This document shows positions 54,614-62,305 of a DNA stretch of 64,000 nucleotides, piece by piece. The stretch's first letter is position 1, and the number at the start of each line of letters is the position of its first letter. Below the pieces are notes generated by a model. That model saw nothing but the letters and a program-made list of their open reading frames with translations. It did no database searches and was not told the origin of the DNA. The stretch comes from Agromyces tardus (GTDB lineage: Bacteria > Actinomycetota > Actinomycetes > Actinomycetales > Microbacteriaceae): assembly GCF_003710805.1 (NCBI RefSeq), contig NZ_RHHB01000004.1, positions 62,001-126,000 on the forward strand, read 5' to 3'. The position numbers were made by a program, and so were the translations under genes.

Positions 54614-55655
54614 GCCCGACCCGGCCGCCGGTCGAGTAGTCGACGGCGCGTCGGGACCTCCCGCCGGTCGAGTAGCCGACGAAGGAGGCGTATCGAGACC
54701 TTCCGCCGGTCGAGTAGCCGACGAAGGAGGCGTATCGAGACCCGGGAGCTCGGACGGTGCGGGTCTCGATACGGCTGCTGCGCTGCCTACTCGACCGGCG
54801 GGGGCTGCGCTGCCTCCCCGACCGGCGGCGGGCGGCGGCGGCGGCACGCTGTCCCTCCTCGGCTCCGAGGTCGTCACGCTGTTCCGCCGCTGGCGCACGT
54901 GGGCGATGCTCGGCGCGCTCGCGCTCATCCCGATCCTCATCGCGATCGCGATCCGGGTGTCGGGCGGCGCCTCCGCGGGCCGCGGGCCTGCGTTCCTCGA
55001 CCAGATCACCGGCAACGGGCTGTTCGTGGGCATGACGGCGCTCGTCGTCGCGACGCCGCTCTTCCTCCCCCTCACGATCGGCGTCGTCGCGGGCGACTCG
55101 ATCGCCGGCGAGGCCAGCCTGGGCACGCTGCGCTACCTGCTCGTGGCCCCGGCGGGACGCATCCGCCTGCTCGTCGTGAAGTACGTCGTCGCGGCCGTGT
55201 TCTGCGCTGCCGCGGCGCTCACCGTGGTGGTCGTCGGCTCGCTCATCGGCTGGGCGCTGTTCCCGATCGGCCCCGTGACGACGCTGTCTGGCGGGCAGCT
55301 CACCGTCGGCGAGGGCCTGCTGCGGTTCCTCGCGATCGGCGCGTACGTGACGGTGTCGATGCTCGGCCTGTCGGCGATCGGGCTCTTCCTCTCGACGATG
55401 ACCACGGTTCCGGTCGGGGCCATGGCGGCCACGGCGATCATCGCGGTCGCGGCCCAGATCGCGGGCGCGCTGCCCCAGCTGGAGTGGCTGCATCCGTGGC
55501 TCTTCACCGACCGCTGGCTCGACTTCGCCGACCTGCTGCGCTCGCCGCCGCTGTGGGATTCGTTCGGCGCCAACGCGCTGCTGCAGTTCGCCTACATCGT
55601 CGTCTTCGGCGCGCTCGCTGCCCTGCGCTTCACCACGAAGGACGTGCTGTCCTGA
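54600..55655 (+). CDS. ABC transporter permease with repeat-derived N-terminus
   Basis: 351 residues from ATG 54600, overlapping the ATPase stop. The membrane part begins at about residue 93 (VVTLFRRWRTWAMLGALALIPILIAI) with six helices; AGDSIAGEASLGTLRYLLVAPAGRIRLLVVKY is the ABC2 coupling block. The first about 78 residues are encoded by the intergenic repeat family (PAGRVADEGGVSRPSAGRVADEGGVSRP); they are not expected in this family. An internal start near the membrane domain cannot be excluded. Substrate unknown. Confidence 0.88.
   Translation: MSSPEPDPAAGRVVDGASGPPAGRVADEGGVSRPSAGRVADEGGVSRPGSSDGAGLDTAAALPTRPAGAALPPRPAAGGGGGTLSLLGSEVVTLFRRWRTWAMLGALALIPILIAIAIRVSGGASAGRGPAFLDQITGNGLFVGMTALVVATPLFLPLTIGVVAGDSIAGEASLGTLRYLLVAPAGRIRLLVVKYVVAAVFCAAAALTVVVVGSLIGWALFPIGPVTTLSGGQLTVGEGLLRFLAIGAYVTVSMLGLSAIGLFLSTMTTVPVGAMAATAIIAVAAQIAGALPQLEWLHPWLFTDRWLDFADLLRSPPLWDSFGANALLQFAYIVVFGALAALRFTTKDVLS
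54630..54830. repeat. Repeat-family units inside the permease coding sequence
   Basis: Three GGTCGAGTAG-N-GTATCGAGACC units (from 54630, 54670 and 54708, the first degenerate) and two inverted GGTCTCGATACGGC-CTACTCGACC units (54761-54799 and a degenerate one to 54830). They are read in frame without a stop. Confidence 0.85.
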
Positions 55656-55668
55656 ATCGCCGGTCACG

Positions 55669-55724
55669 ACAGGTCGCAGCTACGGCCCGTTTCCCACGCT
55701 GAAGCGACATCTTCTGCGACCTGT
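55669..55724. repeat. Inverted repeat between convergent genes
   Basis: ACAGGTCGCAG (55669-55679) and CTGCGACCTGT (55714-55724), 11 perfect pairs with a 34-base loop that contains GGCCCGTTTCCCACGC. It may be a terminator for the permease and methyltransferase genes or a separate repeat type. Confidence 0.65.
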
Positions 55725-55774
55725 GTTCGCCGTGTAGGAGCAGGGGGCGCGGTGGGGCGAGCGGATGCCGCGGC

Positions 55775-56344
55775 TCAGCGTGCCGGCGCGGGCGCGGTGG
55801 TGCGCGTGGCCAGCACGGCGGATCCGTGCTCCGACGCGAGCCGCGTCCGCACCTCGAACCAGGGCGTCGTGGCGATCGCGGCAGCGACCCCGTCGAGGTG
55901 TCCCGCATCGGCGAGCGGCACGGGGCCGATCCCGTAGGCGAGCAGCATGCGGCCACCGGCCCGGAGCACCCGCGCGAGCGCGGCGAGTTCCGGCGTGGCA
56001 TCCGTCGTCCAGAAGACGTTCACGTTCACGCTGAGCGCGGCGTCGAACGGACCCAGGTCGGGGTCCAGCGCGGCGAGGCTCGACGCGCGCACGTCCACGA
56101 CGCCACGGTGGACGGCGGATGCCGCGCGCGCACGGATGCGCGCCACCGCCGTGGCGGAGCGGTCGATCGCGACCACGGCGGGGCGGGGCGCGGATGCGGC
56201 ATCCGCACCGCCGAGTGCCGCGAGCACGAGCTCGACCGACACCCCCGTGCCCGACCCGATGTCGAGCACGCGCTCGCCGCGACGGGGATCGAGCACCTCG
56301 ACCGCCCAGCGCACCCGCCCGGGGACGGCGTCTGTCGGGCTCAC
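55775..56344 (-). CDS. Class I SAM-dependent methyltransferase
   Basis: 189 residues. RVLDIGSGTGVSVELVL is motif I; VVAIDRSATAVARI motif II; PFDAALSVNVNVFWTTDATPELAALARVLRAGGRMLLAYG covers the following strands. Substrate unknown. GTG start overlaps the stop of the GNAT gene (GTGA), so the two are cotranslated. Confidence 0.87.
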   Translation of the reverse strand: MSPTDAVPGRVRWAVEVLDPRRGERVLDIGSGTGVSVELVLAALGGADAASAPRPAVVAIDRSATAVARIRARAASAVHRGVVDVRASSLAALDPDLGPFDAALSVNVNVFWTTDATPELAALARVLRAGGRMLLAYGIGPVPLADAGHLDGVAAAIATTPWFEVRTRLASEHGSAVLATRTTAPAPAR

Positions 56345-56895
56345 TCGCGCAGCCCCACCGCGTCGTGCGCCCAGAACGGCCACGCGTAGACGAGGGTCCC
56401 GGTCATCCACGGCTCGTAGGCGGGGAGGAGGAACACCTGGAACGCGGCCTCGGGGATCCGCAGCGACGGCCGCCGGAACCCGACTTCACCCGCCGGCCGG
56501 AACCCGAGCCGTGCGTAGTAGCCGGGGTCGCCCTCGAGCACGACGAACGGGGCGCCCGCCGCCTCGGCCGCCTCCAGCGCTCGGCGCACGAGCGCGCCGC
56601 CGAGGCCGGCGCCCTGCCGAGCCGGTGCCACGGCGAGCGGACTCAGGACGGGCGCGTCGATGAGGCGCTCGGCCGTGTCGAGCAGGCTCGAGCTCACCAG
56701 CACATGGCCCACGACCTCGCCGCCGGCCTCGGCGACGAACGCGGAGCCGCCGCGCTCGGGAATCGTGGGCCGCAGGTCGTCGACGATCGCGTTGACCACG
56801 TGGCCGTGCTCGCCGAACGCCGCGAGGTGCAGCGCGCGCACGGCCACGGCGTCGCTGGGTCGCTCAGGGCGGATGGTGGCAGGGTCGACGTGCAC
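56341..56895 (-). CDS. GNAT family N-acetyltransferase (YhbS-like)
   Basis: 184 residues from the GTG at 56895. IRPERPSDAVAVRALHLAAFGEHGHVVNAIVDDLR and LSPLAVAPARQGAGLGGALVRRALEAAEAAGAPFVVLEGDPGYYARLGFRPAGEVGF are the YhbS/GNAT signature. GATACT six bases before that GTG favours it; starts at 56943 or 56961 would overlap the next gene. Substrate unknown. Confidence 0.85.
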   Translation of the reverse strand: MHVDPATIRPERPSDAVAVRALHLAAFGEHGHVVNAIVDDLRPTIPERGGSAFVAEAGGEVVGHVLVSSSLLDTAERLIDAPVLSPLAVAPARQGAGLGGALVRRALEAAEAAGAPFVVLEGDPGYYARLGFRPAGEVGFRRPSLRIPEAAFQVFLLPAYEPWMTGTLVYAWPFWAHDAVGLRE

Positions 56896-56926
56896 CCACC
56901 CAGTATCGCGGCGCACGGCGGCACGG

Positions 56927-57448
56927 TCAGCTCGTCGTGGCATCCGATGCGCGCCGTTCACCGAAGTTCGGCGGCAGCTTGCAGTAGTCGTAGAAGAACC
57001 GGGTGGGCGCCGACTCGTCGGTGACGTCGACGTTGACGTTCACGCCGATGTGCGGCAGTTCGTCGCCCGCGAGCGTCCACACCGAGAAGTGCCAGATGCC
57101 ACGTACCGCGTCGTTGAGCAGGCGGAGGCCGTCGACGACCAGCACGGTGTCTGCCCGCTCGGCACCCGCGAGCGTGCCCGCGCGGAAGGGCTCGACGGTG
57201 TCCCGGCGCAGCGTGGCCTCGTCGACGTCGCCGGTCGAGACGCGCGTGACGGATTGGCCCCGCTCGGCGAGCACCGCGGCGAAGTCGTCGGCGAAGCGCG
57301 CCGCGTGCTCCGGGGAGGCGCCCTCGACGGCGACGAGCCGCCGGCCGACGCGCGAGTTGTGCAGGAACTCGTCGGCGATCCACTCGAGGAGGGCCTGTCG
57401 TTCGGCGCCCGGCCCGCTCGGCTCGTTCGGCTCGTTCGGCTCACTCAT
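56927..57448 (-). CDS. Uridine kinase-like protein with degenerate P-loop
   Basis: 173 residues. The fold resembles uridine kinases: RRLVAVEGASPEHAARFADDFAAVLAERG at the P-loop, RDTVEPFRAGTLAGAERADTVLVVDGLRLLNDAVRGIWHFSVWTL and VDVTDESAPTRFFYDYCKLPPNF. The P-loop lacks the GKT/S of the Walker A motif (normally GxxGxGKTT, here EGASPEHAARF), so ATP binding is doubtful. The start has a (PNE)n repeat. Possibly a regulatory pseudokinase. Confidence 0.75.
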   Translation of the reverse strand: MSEPNEPNEPSGPGAERQALLEWIADEFLHNSRVGRRLVAVEGASPEHAARFADDFAAVLAERGQSVTRVSTGDVDEATLRRDTVEPFRAGTLAGAERADTVLVVDGLRLLNDAVRGIWHFSVWTLAGDELPHIGVNVNVDVTDESAPTRFFYDYCKLPPNFGERRASDATTS

Positions 57449-57489
57449 GCGGTCAACGCTACGCCCGGTCGAACGGGGCTGGGGAGGGT

Positions 57490-57602
57490 GGTCTCGATAC
57501 GGCCTGCGGCCTACTCGACCGGCGGCCCTCGTCGATCGAGAAGCGCGTAGCGCGTATCGAGATCCTGGGTGGTCTCGATACGGCCTGCGGCCTACTCGAC
57601 CG
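57490..57602. repeat. Intergenic repeat pair and stop-codon donor for the ABC ATPase
   Basis: Two GGTCTCGATACGGCC-TGCGGCC-TACTCGACC copies (57490-57520 and 57570-57600) and one inverted degenerate copy between. On the minus strand the right copy provides the TAG of the ABC ATPase at 57592 (PVE then stop). Confidence 0.85.
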
Positions 57603-58530
57603 GTGCTGGGGCGGGGGGAGCGGCGTCCGCGGTCACCTCGGAGAACGCGATGAGCGGGCGCCCGCTCCTGGGGTGCTCGAGCACGGATGCCTCGACGCCC
57701 CACACCTCGCGGATGAGCTCCGTCGTGAGCACCTCCCCCGGCGCGCCGGCGGCGACCACCCGGCCCGCGGCGAGCACCACCACGTGGTCGGCGTAGCCCG
57801 CGGCGAGCGACAGGTCGTGCAGGGCCGCGAGCACCGTGATGCCGTCGTCGGCGAGCCGGCGCAGGAGCGCGAGCATCGTGAGCTGCGCGTGGATGTCGAG
57901 GTGGTTCGTCGGCTCGTCGAGCAGCAGCAGTTCGGGCTCCTGCGCAAGTGCGCGGGCGAGGTTCACGCGCTGGCGCTCGCCGCCCGAGAGCTCATCGTAG
58001 GGGCGGTCGGCGAACTCCGCCGCTCCCGCCGCCACGAGGCTGCGCGCCACGACCGCGCGGTCGTGAGCGCTCGCGGACGCCCACGCCGACTGGTGGGGGA
58101 TGCGTCCGAGGGCGACCACGTCGTCGACGCGGAGTCCCTGCGCGCCGTGCACTTCCTGCTCGGCGAGGGCGATGCGCCGCGCACGGTCGCGACGGCGCAG
58201 CGCGGCGAGGTCGTCGTCGCCGAGCGCGAGCGCACCGGCATCCGCTCGCTCGACACCTGCGACGAGGTGCAGCAGCGTGCTCTTGCCCGCTCCGTTCGGG
58301 CCGAGGAGCGCACCGACGGCCCCGCGCGGCACGGTGATGTCGACGTCGTCGACGATGAGGCGCGATGCGCGGCTGAAGCGCACGCGCGAGCCGCGCAGCC
58401 CCCCGAGCGCGCCGGAACCGGTCGGGTCATCGCTCCGGGCCGTGCCGAAGCCGCCGGAATCCGTGGCGACGCCGCCGCCGGAACCCGTGGCGCCGACGCC
58501 GCCGGCACGCACGCGGACCTCGCCGCTCAC
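57592..58530 (-). CDS. ABC transporter ATP-binding protein (proposed F420-0 importer)
   Basis: 312 residues. GPNGAGKSTLLH Walker A, LSGGERQRVNLARAL signature, LLLLDEPTNHLDIHAQ Walker B, LAALHDLSLA H-loop, the BtuD/FecE class. The first 40 residues are a Gly/Ser/Asp-rich low-complexity extension (GATGSGGGVATDSGGFG). GTG at 58530 overlaps the permease stop. Together with the permease and binding protein it matches the three-gene cassette proposed to import F420-0, and cofD lies upstream. Confidence 0.88.
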   Translation of the reverse strand: MSGEVRVRAGGVGATGSGGGVATDSGGFGTARSDDPTGSGALGGLRGSRVRFSRASRLIVDDVDITVPRGAVGALLGPNGAGKSTLLHLVAGVERADAGALALGDDDLAALRRRDRARRIALAEQEVHGAQGLRVDDVVALGRIPHQSAWASASAHDRAVVARSLVAAGAAEFADRPYDELSGGERQRVNLARALAQEPELLLLDEPTNHLDIHAQLTMLALLRRLADDGITVLAALHDLSLAAGYADHVVVLAAGRVVAAGAPGEVLTTELIREVWGVEASVLEHPRSGRPLIAFSEVTADAAPPAPAPVE

Positions 58531-59771
58531 GACAGCCTCCGGTTCCGGAGCATGAGCGCCGCGAACACCGGGCCGCCGACGAGCGCCGTGAGGATGCCGA
58601 CCGGCAGCTCCCGCGGGTCGAACAGCGTGCGCGCTCCCGTGTCGACCCACACGAGGAAGAGCGCGCCCGCGAGCGCCGAGAGCGGCAGCAGCGCCCGGTG
58701 CCGCGTGCCGACGACCAGACGCACCGCGTGCGGCAGGATGAGACCGACGAACCCGATGGCGCCACTCACGGCGACGAGCGCGCCCGTGAGGAGCGCTGTG
58801 GCGATGAGCAGCAGCGTGCGGGTGCGCGTGACGTGCACGCCCAGGGCGGATGCCGCGGCGTCACCGAACGCGAAGGCATCGAGCGTGCGCCCCGTCGCGA
58901 TGAGCGGCACGCCGACGACGAGGAGCGCGCCGCCCGCGAGTGCGGCCGACGCCCAGTCGGCGCCCGAGAGCGACCCGAGCAACCAGTTGAGGATCTCCCG
59001 GTAGCTGTCGTTCGTGGCGCTCCAGAAGATCACGAGGCTCGTGACCGCGCCGAACACCGCCGAGACCGCAAGACCGGCGAGCACCGTCGTCGTGGGGCTC
59101 AGGCCGCCAGCGGCTCGGGCCAGGCCGAACGTCACGGCGAGTGCCGCGAGCGCGCCCGCGAACGCCGCGAGCGGCAGCGCCACGGCGATGCCGAGCACGA
59201 GCACGAGCACCGCCCCGACCGATGCGCCCGACGAGAGTCCGAGCAGGTACGGGTCGGCGAGCGGGTTGCGTGTGAGCGCCTGCATGACGACGCCGCAGAT
59301 CGCGAGTCCCGCGCCGACGGCGGCGGCGGTGAGCACGCGCGGCATCCGCAACTCCCACACGATGCCGTCGCGCAGCGGCGAGAGGGTCGGCTCGCCGAGT
59401 CCGAGGTGCGCGAGCACGCTCGCGAACACGTCGGCGGGGGCGAGTCCGGCCGGCCCGATCGTCACGGCCACGACGACGGATGCCGCGAGCAGCACCGCGA
59501 GCAGCACGCCCGCGGTGACCGCGGTCGCCGTGCGGCGCGGCCCCGGCGCGGGCCGAGGAGGATTCCCCGCGCCGCCCTGTGCGGGTCGAGGAGGGCGCCC
59601 CGCGCGCGTGTCGAGACCCCGAGACGCCGCGCCGTCGGTCTCGATACGCGGCTCCGCCGCTCCTCGACCGGCGACGGGCGGCTCCGGCGCCACTCGACCG
59701 GCGACGGGCGGCTCCGGCGCCACTCGACCGGCGGCTTCCGGTGCCGCCCCTCGACCCGCGATGCCCGTCAT
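58527..59771 (-). CDS. FecCD-type permease (proposed F420-0 importer) with repeat-derived N-terminus
   Basis: 414 residues. TAAAVGAGLAICGVVMQALTRNPLADPYLLGLSSGASVGAVL is the FecCD/BtuC signature; eight to ten membrane helices. The first about 75 residues (AGRVAPEPPVAGRVAPEPPVAGRG and on) come from the intergenic repeat family and precede the first helix (ATAVTAGVLLAVLLAASVVVAV). ATG 59771 overlaps the binding-protein stop (TGATG). It could be mistaken for an iron or cobalamin permease; the cofD neighbour and the F420-rich context favour the deazaflavin cassette. Confidence 0.88.
   Translation of the reverse strand: MTGIAGRGAAPEAAGRVAPEPPVAGRVAPEPPVAGRGAAEPRIETDGAASRGLDTRAGRPPRPAQGGAGNPPRPAPGPRRTATAVTAGVLLAVLLAASVVVAVTIGPAGLAPADVFASVLAHLGLGEPTLSPLRDGIVWELRMPRVLTAAAVGAGLAICGVVMQALTRNPLADPYLLGLSSGASVGAVLVLVLGIAVALPLAAFAGALAALAVTFGLARAAGGLSPTTTVLAGLAVSAVFGAVTSLVIFWSATNDSYREILNWLLGSLSGADWASAALAGGALLVVGVPLIATGRTLDAFAFGDAAASALGVHVTRTRTLLLIATALLTGALVAVSGAIGFVGLILPHAVRLVVGTRHRALLPLSALAGALFLVWVDTGARTLFDPRELPVGILTALVGGPVFAALMLRNRRLS
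59583..59755. repeat. Repeat-family units in the FecCD permease coding sequence
   Basis: GGTCTCGATACGCGG-CTCCTCGACC at 59637-59669 and two tandem 32-base units (GGCGACGGGCGGCTCCGGCG then CCACTCGACC) at about 59669-59733, plus degenerate copies at 59583-59620 and 59733-59755. The tandem unit does not shift the frame. Confidence 0.75.
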
Positions 59772-60820
59772 CAGAGCGCCTGCAACTGCTCCACGATCGA
59801 GGCGACGGCGTCGACGTTGCGCACGCCGGCCTCGGTCGACGGGAAGTCGACGATCACGTACCGGTGCTGCTGCACCGCGGGCAGCGCTGCGGTCGCGGCG
59901 TTCGCCTCGAGCGCGGCGATCTTCGCGTCGGCGGTGTTCCACGGCGCGTCGACGAGCACGATAACGTCGGGGTTCGCCTCGACGACGGCCTCCCACGAGA
60001 GCGACGTCCAGGTGTCGTGCACATCGGCGACGACGTTCTCGAGCCCCGCGGCATCCATGATCATCTGCGGTGCGCCGATGCCGGCGCCCACGAACGGCTG
60101 GTCGTCGCCCGAGGAGTACCAGAGCGCGGTGAGGCCATCGTCGTTCGGCTCGATCGCATCGAGGGCGGCGCGCTGCTTCGCGACGAGGGCGGCCGCGGCA
60201 TCCGGAACGTCGAAGATCGCACCGGCCTGCTCGAACTCGCCGAACACCTCGTCGAAGGTCAGGGGGTCGGGCATGTAGCCCTCCTCCTTGCACGCGGCGG
60301 GCGCGACGTAGGTGTCCACGCCGAGCTTGTCGAGGGTGGCGCGGTCGCCGGCGCCCTCGGCCGTGAGGTTCGACTCCCAGCCCGCGAACACGAGGTCGGG
60401 CTCGGCGGCGAGCGTGACCTCCTGCGACGGCACCTTGTCGCTCAGCACCTCGAGGCCGTCGGCCGCGTCGGCGTACGCGTCGGGCACGGGTCCGTCGCTG
60501 AAGGCGGTGCCCACGACGCGGTCGCCGAGGCCGAGCGCGAGCAGCAGCTCGAGGGTCGACGACTTGATGGTCACGACGCGTTCGGGCGCGCGGTCGAAGG
60601 TCACCTCGGTGCCGCAGTTGTCGATGGTCAGGGGGTACGCGGATGCCGCGGCGCCCGCGGTCGCATCGGCGGCGTCGGTGCCGGCTCCGGCCGTGGCGGT
60701 CTGCGCGCACCCGGCGAGCAGGACGGTGACGGCGACCCCGGCGAGCAGGGATGCAGTGCGCATCGCGGGTGCGCGGCGGACGGCGCGGCGGCGTGAGCGG
60801 GGGGACGATGACGTGGGCAT
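59771..60820 (-). CDS. Periplasmic-type substrate-binding lipoprotein (proposed F420-0 importer)
   Basis: 349 residues. Signal peptide with lipobox LLAGC, Cys 38, anchors it to the membrane. The class III binding-protein fold shows TEVTFDRAPERVVTIKSSTLELLLALGLGDRVVGTAF and EPDLVFAGWESNL, then PDVIVLVDAPWN and NVDAVASIVEQLQAL at the end. ATG 60820 has GGAGAA five bases away; ATG 60763 is an alternative. It is the first gene of the cassette after cofD, with which it may share a promoter or use its own at 60925. Confidence 0.9.
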   Translation of the reverse strand: MPTSSSPRSRRRAVRRAPAMRTASLLAGVAVTVLLAGCAQTATAGAGTDAADATAGAAASAYPLTIDNCGTEVTFDRAPERVVTIKSSTLELLLALGLGDRVVGTAFSDGPVPDAYADAADGLEVLSDKVPSQEVTLAAEPDLVFAGWESNLTAEGAGDRATLDKLGVDTYVAPAACKEEGYMPDPLTFDEVFGEFEQAGAIFDVPDAAAALVAKQRAALDAIEPNDDGLTALWYSSGDDQPFVGAGIGAPQMIMDAAGLENVVADVHDTWTSLSWEAVVEANPDVIVLVDAPWNTADAKIAALEANAATAALPAVQQHRYVIVDFPSTEAGVRNVDAVASIVEQLQAL

Positions 60821-60924
60821 GGATTCTCCGGGAGGCAGGCGTGAGGGGCAACCGATCGCATCGGTGACACGCAGCCCAATCCCGGGCCGTCACGACCGGT
60901 CAAGACAGACCGGCGGTCAGCGCA

Positions 60925-60930
60925 ATCTTA
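60925..60930 (-). promoter_or_regulatory. Candidate -10 box for the ABC importer
   Basis: On the minus strand TAAGAT matches TANNNT and would start transcripts about 98 bases before the binding-protein ATG. A CCGGTC/GACCGG hairpin follows within the leader. No clear -35. Confidence 0.4.
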
Positions 60931-60951
60931 ACCAACCTGCCGACGTGACCG

Positions 60952-62073
60952 CTAGCGCTCGTCGCGGATGCGCGCCGCGAGGTCGATCGCCGCGCCGGCG
61001 AGGGCGGCGGAGGTATCGAGGTCGCGCATCCACAGCGGCACGGATGTCGCGTGCAGTCCGGCCTCCTCGAGCGAGGGCAGCGCCGCGGCATCCGTCTCGT
61101 CGACGAGCCAGCCGTCGAGCAGGCCCCCGCCTGCTGCGCCCTGCGCTGGACGACGGGAGCCGTAGTGCAGGCCGACGGCCGCGGCATCCGTCTCGACGCC
61201 GATCGTGTGGAGGCAGGCGTCGGCCATGCCCCGCACGACCGAGCCGCCGATGATGGGGGAGACGCCGACGATCGGCGCCCGGGTCGTCGCGAGTGCCTCG
61301 CGGATGCCGGGCACGCCCAGGATGGTGCCGATCGACACGACCGGGTTCGACGGGGCGAACAGCACCACGTCGGCGTCGGCGATCGCCTCGGCGACCCCCG
61401 GTGCGGGACGGGCGTCGGCGAGATTGCGCTGCGAGAACGCGCGGGCGGTGATGCCGGCGCGGAAGCGCGTCCACCACTCCTGGAAGTGCAGTTCGGCGCG
61501 GCCGTCGACCGCGGGGTCGGCGGGGTCGACCTGAACCCAGGTGTCGACCTCGGTGTCGGTCGCGGGGATGAGCCGCACGCCGAGCGGCCAGCGCCGTTGC
61601 AGGCGCTCGGCGACGTCGCTGGGCCGCAGGCCGTCGCGCAGCCACGAGGTGCGGGCGAGGTGCGTGCCGAGGTCGAGGTCTCCGAGGGTGAACCACGGCC
61701 AGCCGACGCCCCACTCGCGCAGCTCGGCGGACACCCGCTCGCTCTCGCCGGCGCGTCCCCATCCGCGCTCGGTGTCGTTGACGCCCGCGAGCGAGTAGAG
61801 CAACGAGTCGAAGTCGGGCATGAGCCGCACGCCCGCGAGCCAGAGGTCGTCGCCCGTGTTGACGACGACGGTGATGTCGGCGGATGTCGCGGGGCCGTTG
61901 GTGCCGGTGCTGCCGATGCCGGTGCTGGCGATGCCGGCTGTGTGCGTGTCGCCGCCGCTCCCGCCGTCGGTCGGTCCACTGCCCGTGGCCGGCCAACGCC
62001 GCGCACACTCCTCGCGAACGCCGCGCACGAAGCGCGCCCCTCCGACTCCGCCCGCGAGCACCGTGATCCGCAC
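60952..62073 (-). CDS. cofD: 2-phospho-L-lactate transferase (F420 biosynthesis)
   Basis: 373 residues. CofD/FbiA joins the activated lactate or enolpyruvate unit to FO, giving F420-0 or dehydro-F420-0. ITVLAGGVGGARFVRGV, ITVVVNTGDDLWLAGVRLMPDFDSLLYSLAG, LGDLDLGTHLARTSWLRDG and VLFAPSNPVVSIGTILGVPGIREAL are family blocks. An insert (ATGSGPTDGGSGGDTHTAG) lengthens the N-terminal loop. GTG start with TAGCGT six bases upstream, so probably leaderless. The stop is 131 bases from the ABC binding-protein start. Confidence 0.94.
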   Translation of the reverse strand: MRITVLAGGVGGARFVRGVREECARRWPATGSGPTDGGSGGDTHTAGIASTGIGSTGTNGPATSADITVVVNTGDDLWLAGVRLMPDFDSLLYSLAGVNDTERGWGRAGESERVSAELREWGVGWPWFTLGDLDLGTHLARTSWLRDGLRPSDVAERLQRRWPLGVRLIPATDTEVDTWVQVDPADPAVDGRAELHFQEWWTRFRAGITARAFSQRNLADARPAPGVAEAIADADVVLFAPSNPVVSIGTILGVPGIREALATTRAPIVGVSPIIGGSVVRGMADACLHTIGVETDAAAVGLHYGSRRPAQGAAGGGLLDGWLVDETDAAALPSLEEAGLHATSVPLWMRDLDTSAALAGAAIDLAARIRDER

Positions 62074-62305
62074 CCTGCCACGCTACCCGCCAAGCACCGA
62101 CCGCTACCCGCCGACTGCTACCCGCACCCACCTCTCCCCCTGTCTGCAGACCGTTACCTGCATCGACCAGCACCCGCACTTGCGGCCACCCGCACCTGCA
62201 CCGGCCCCGCACGTGCACCCAGCCCCAGCCGGGCGCTCAGCGCATACCTCCTACCCGCGCAGCGGATCGCACACCGACGTGGGCGACTGCCCCGGCGGCA
62301 TCCGC
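62074..62305. other. Gene-free C-rich stretch
   Basis: 232 bases between two minus-strand genes. The + strand is C-rich with repeated CGCTACCCGC words near 62081-62125. The cofD -10 box is at its left end. No credible gene, RNA or terminator seen. Confidence 0.6.

Noticed and set aside
57592-60820. Iron-siderophore or vitamin B12 importer
   Set aside because: The protein families are shared with those importers, but no siderophore or corrinoid genes are nearby and cofD is adjacent, as in the F420-0 cassette. Not strictly excluded.
60821-60951. Cobalamin or other riboswitch before the ABC binding protein
   Set aside because: I could not identify a B12 box or other riboswitch core; only a short CCGGTC hairpin and a -10 box are visible.
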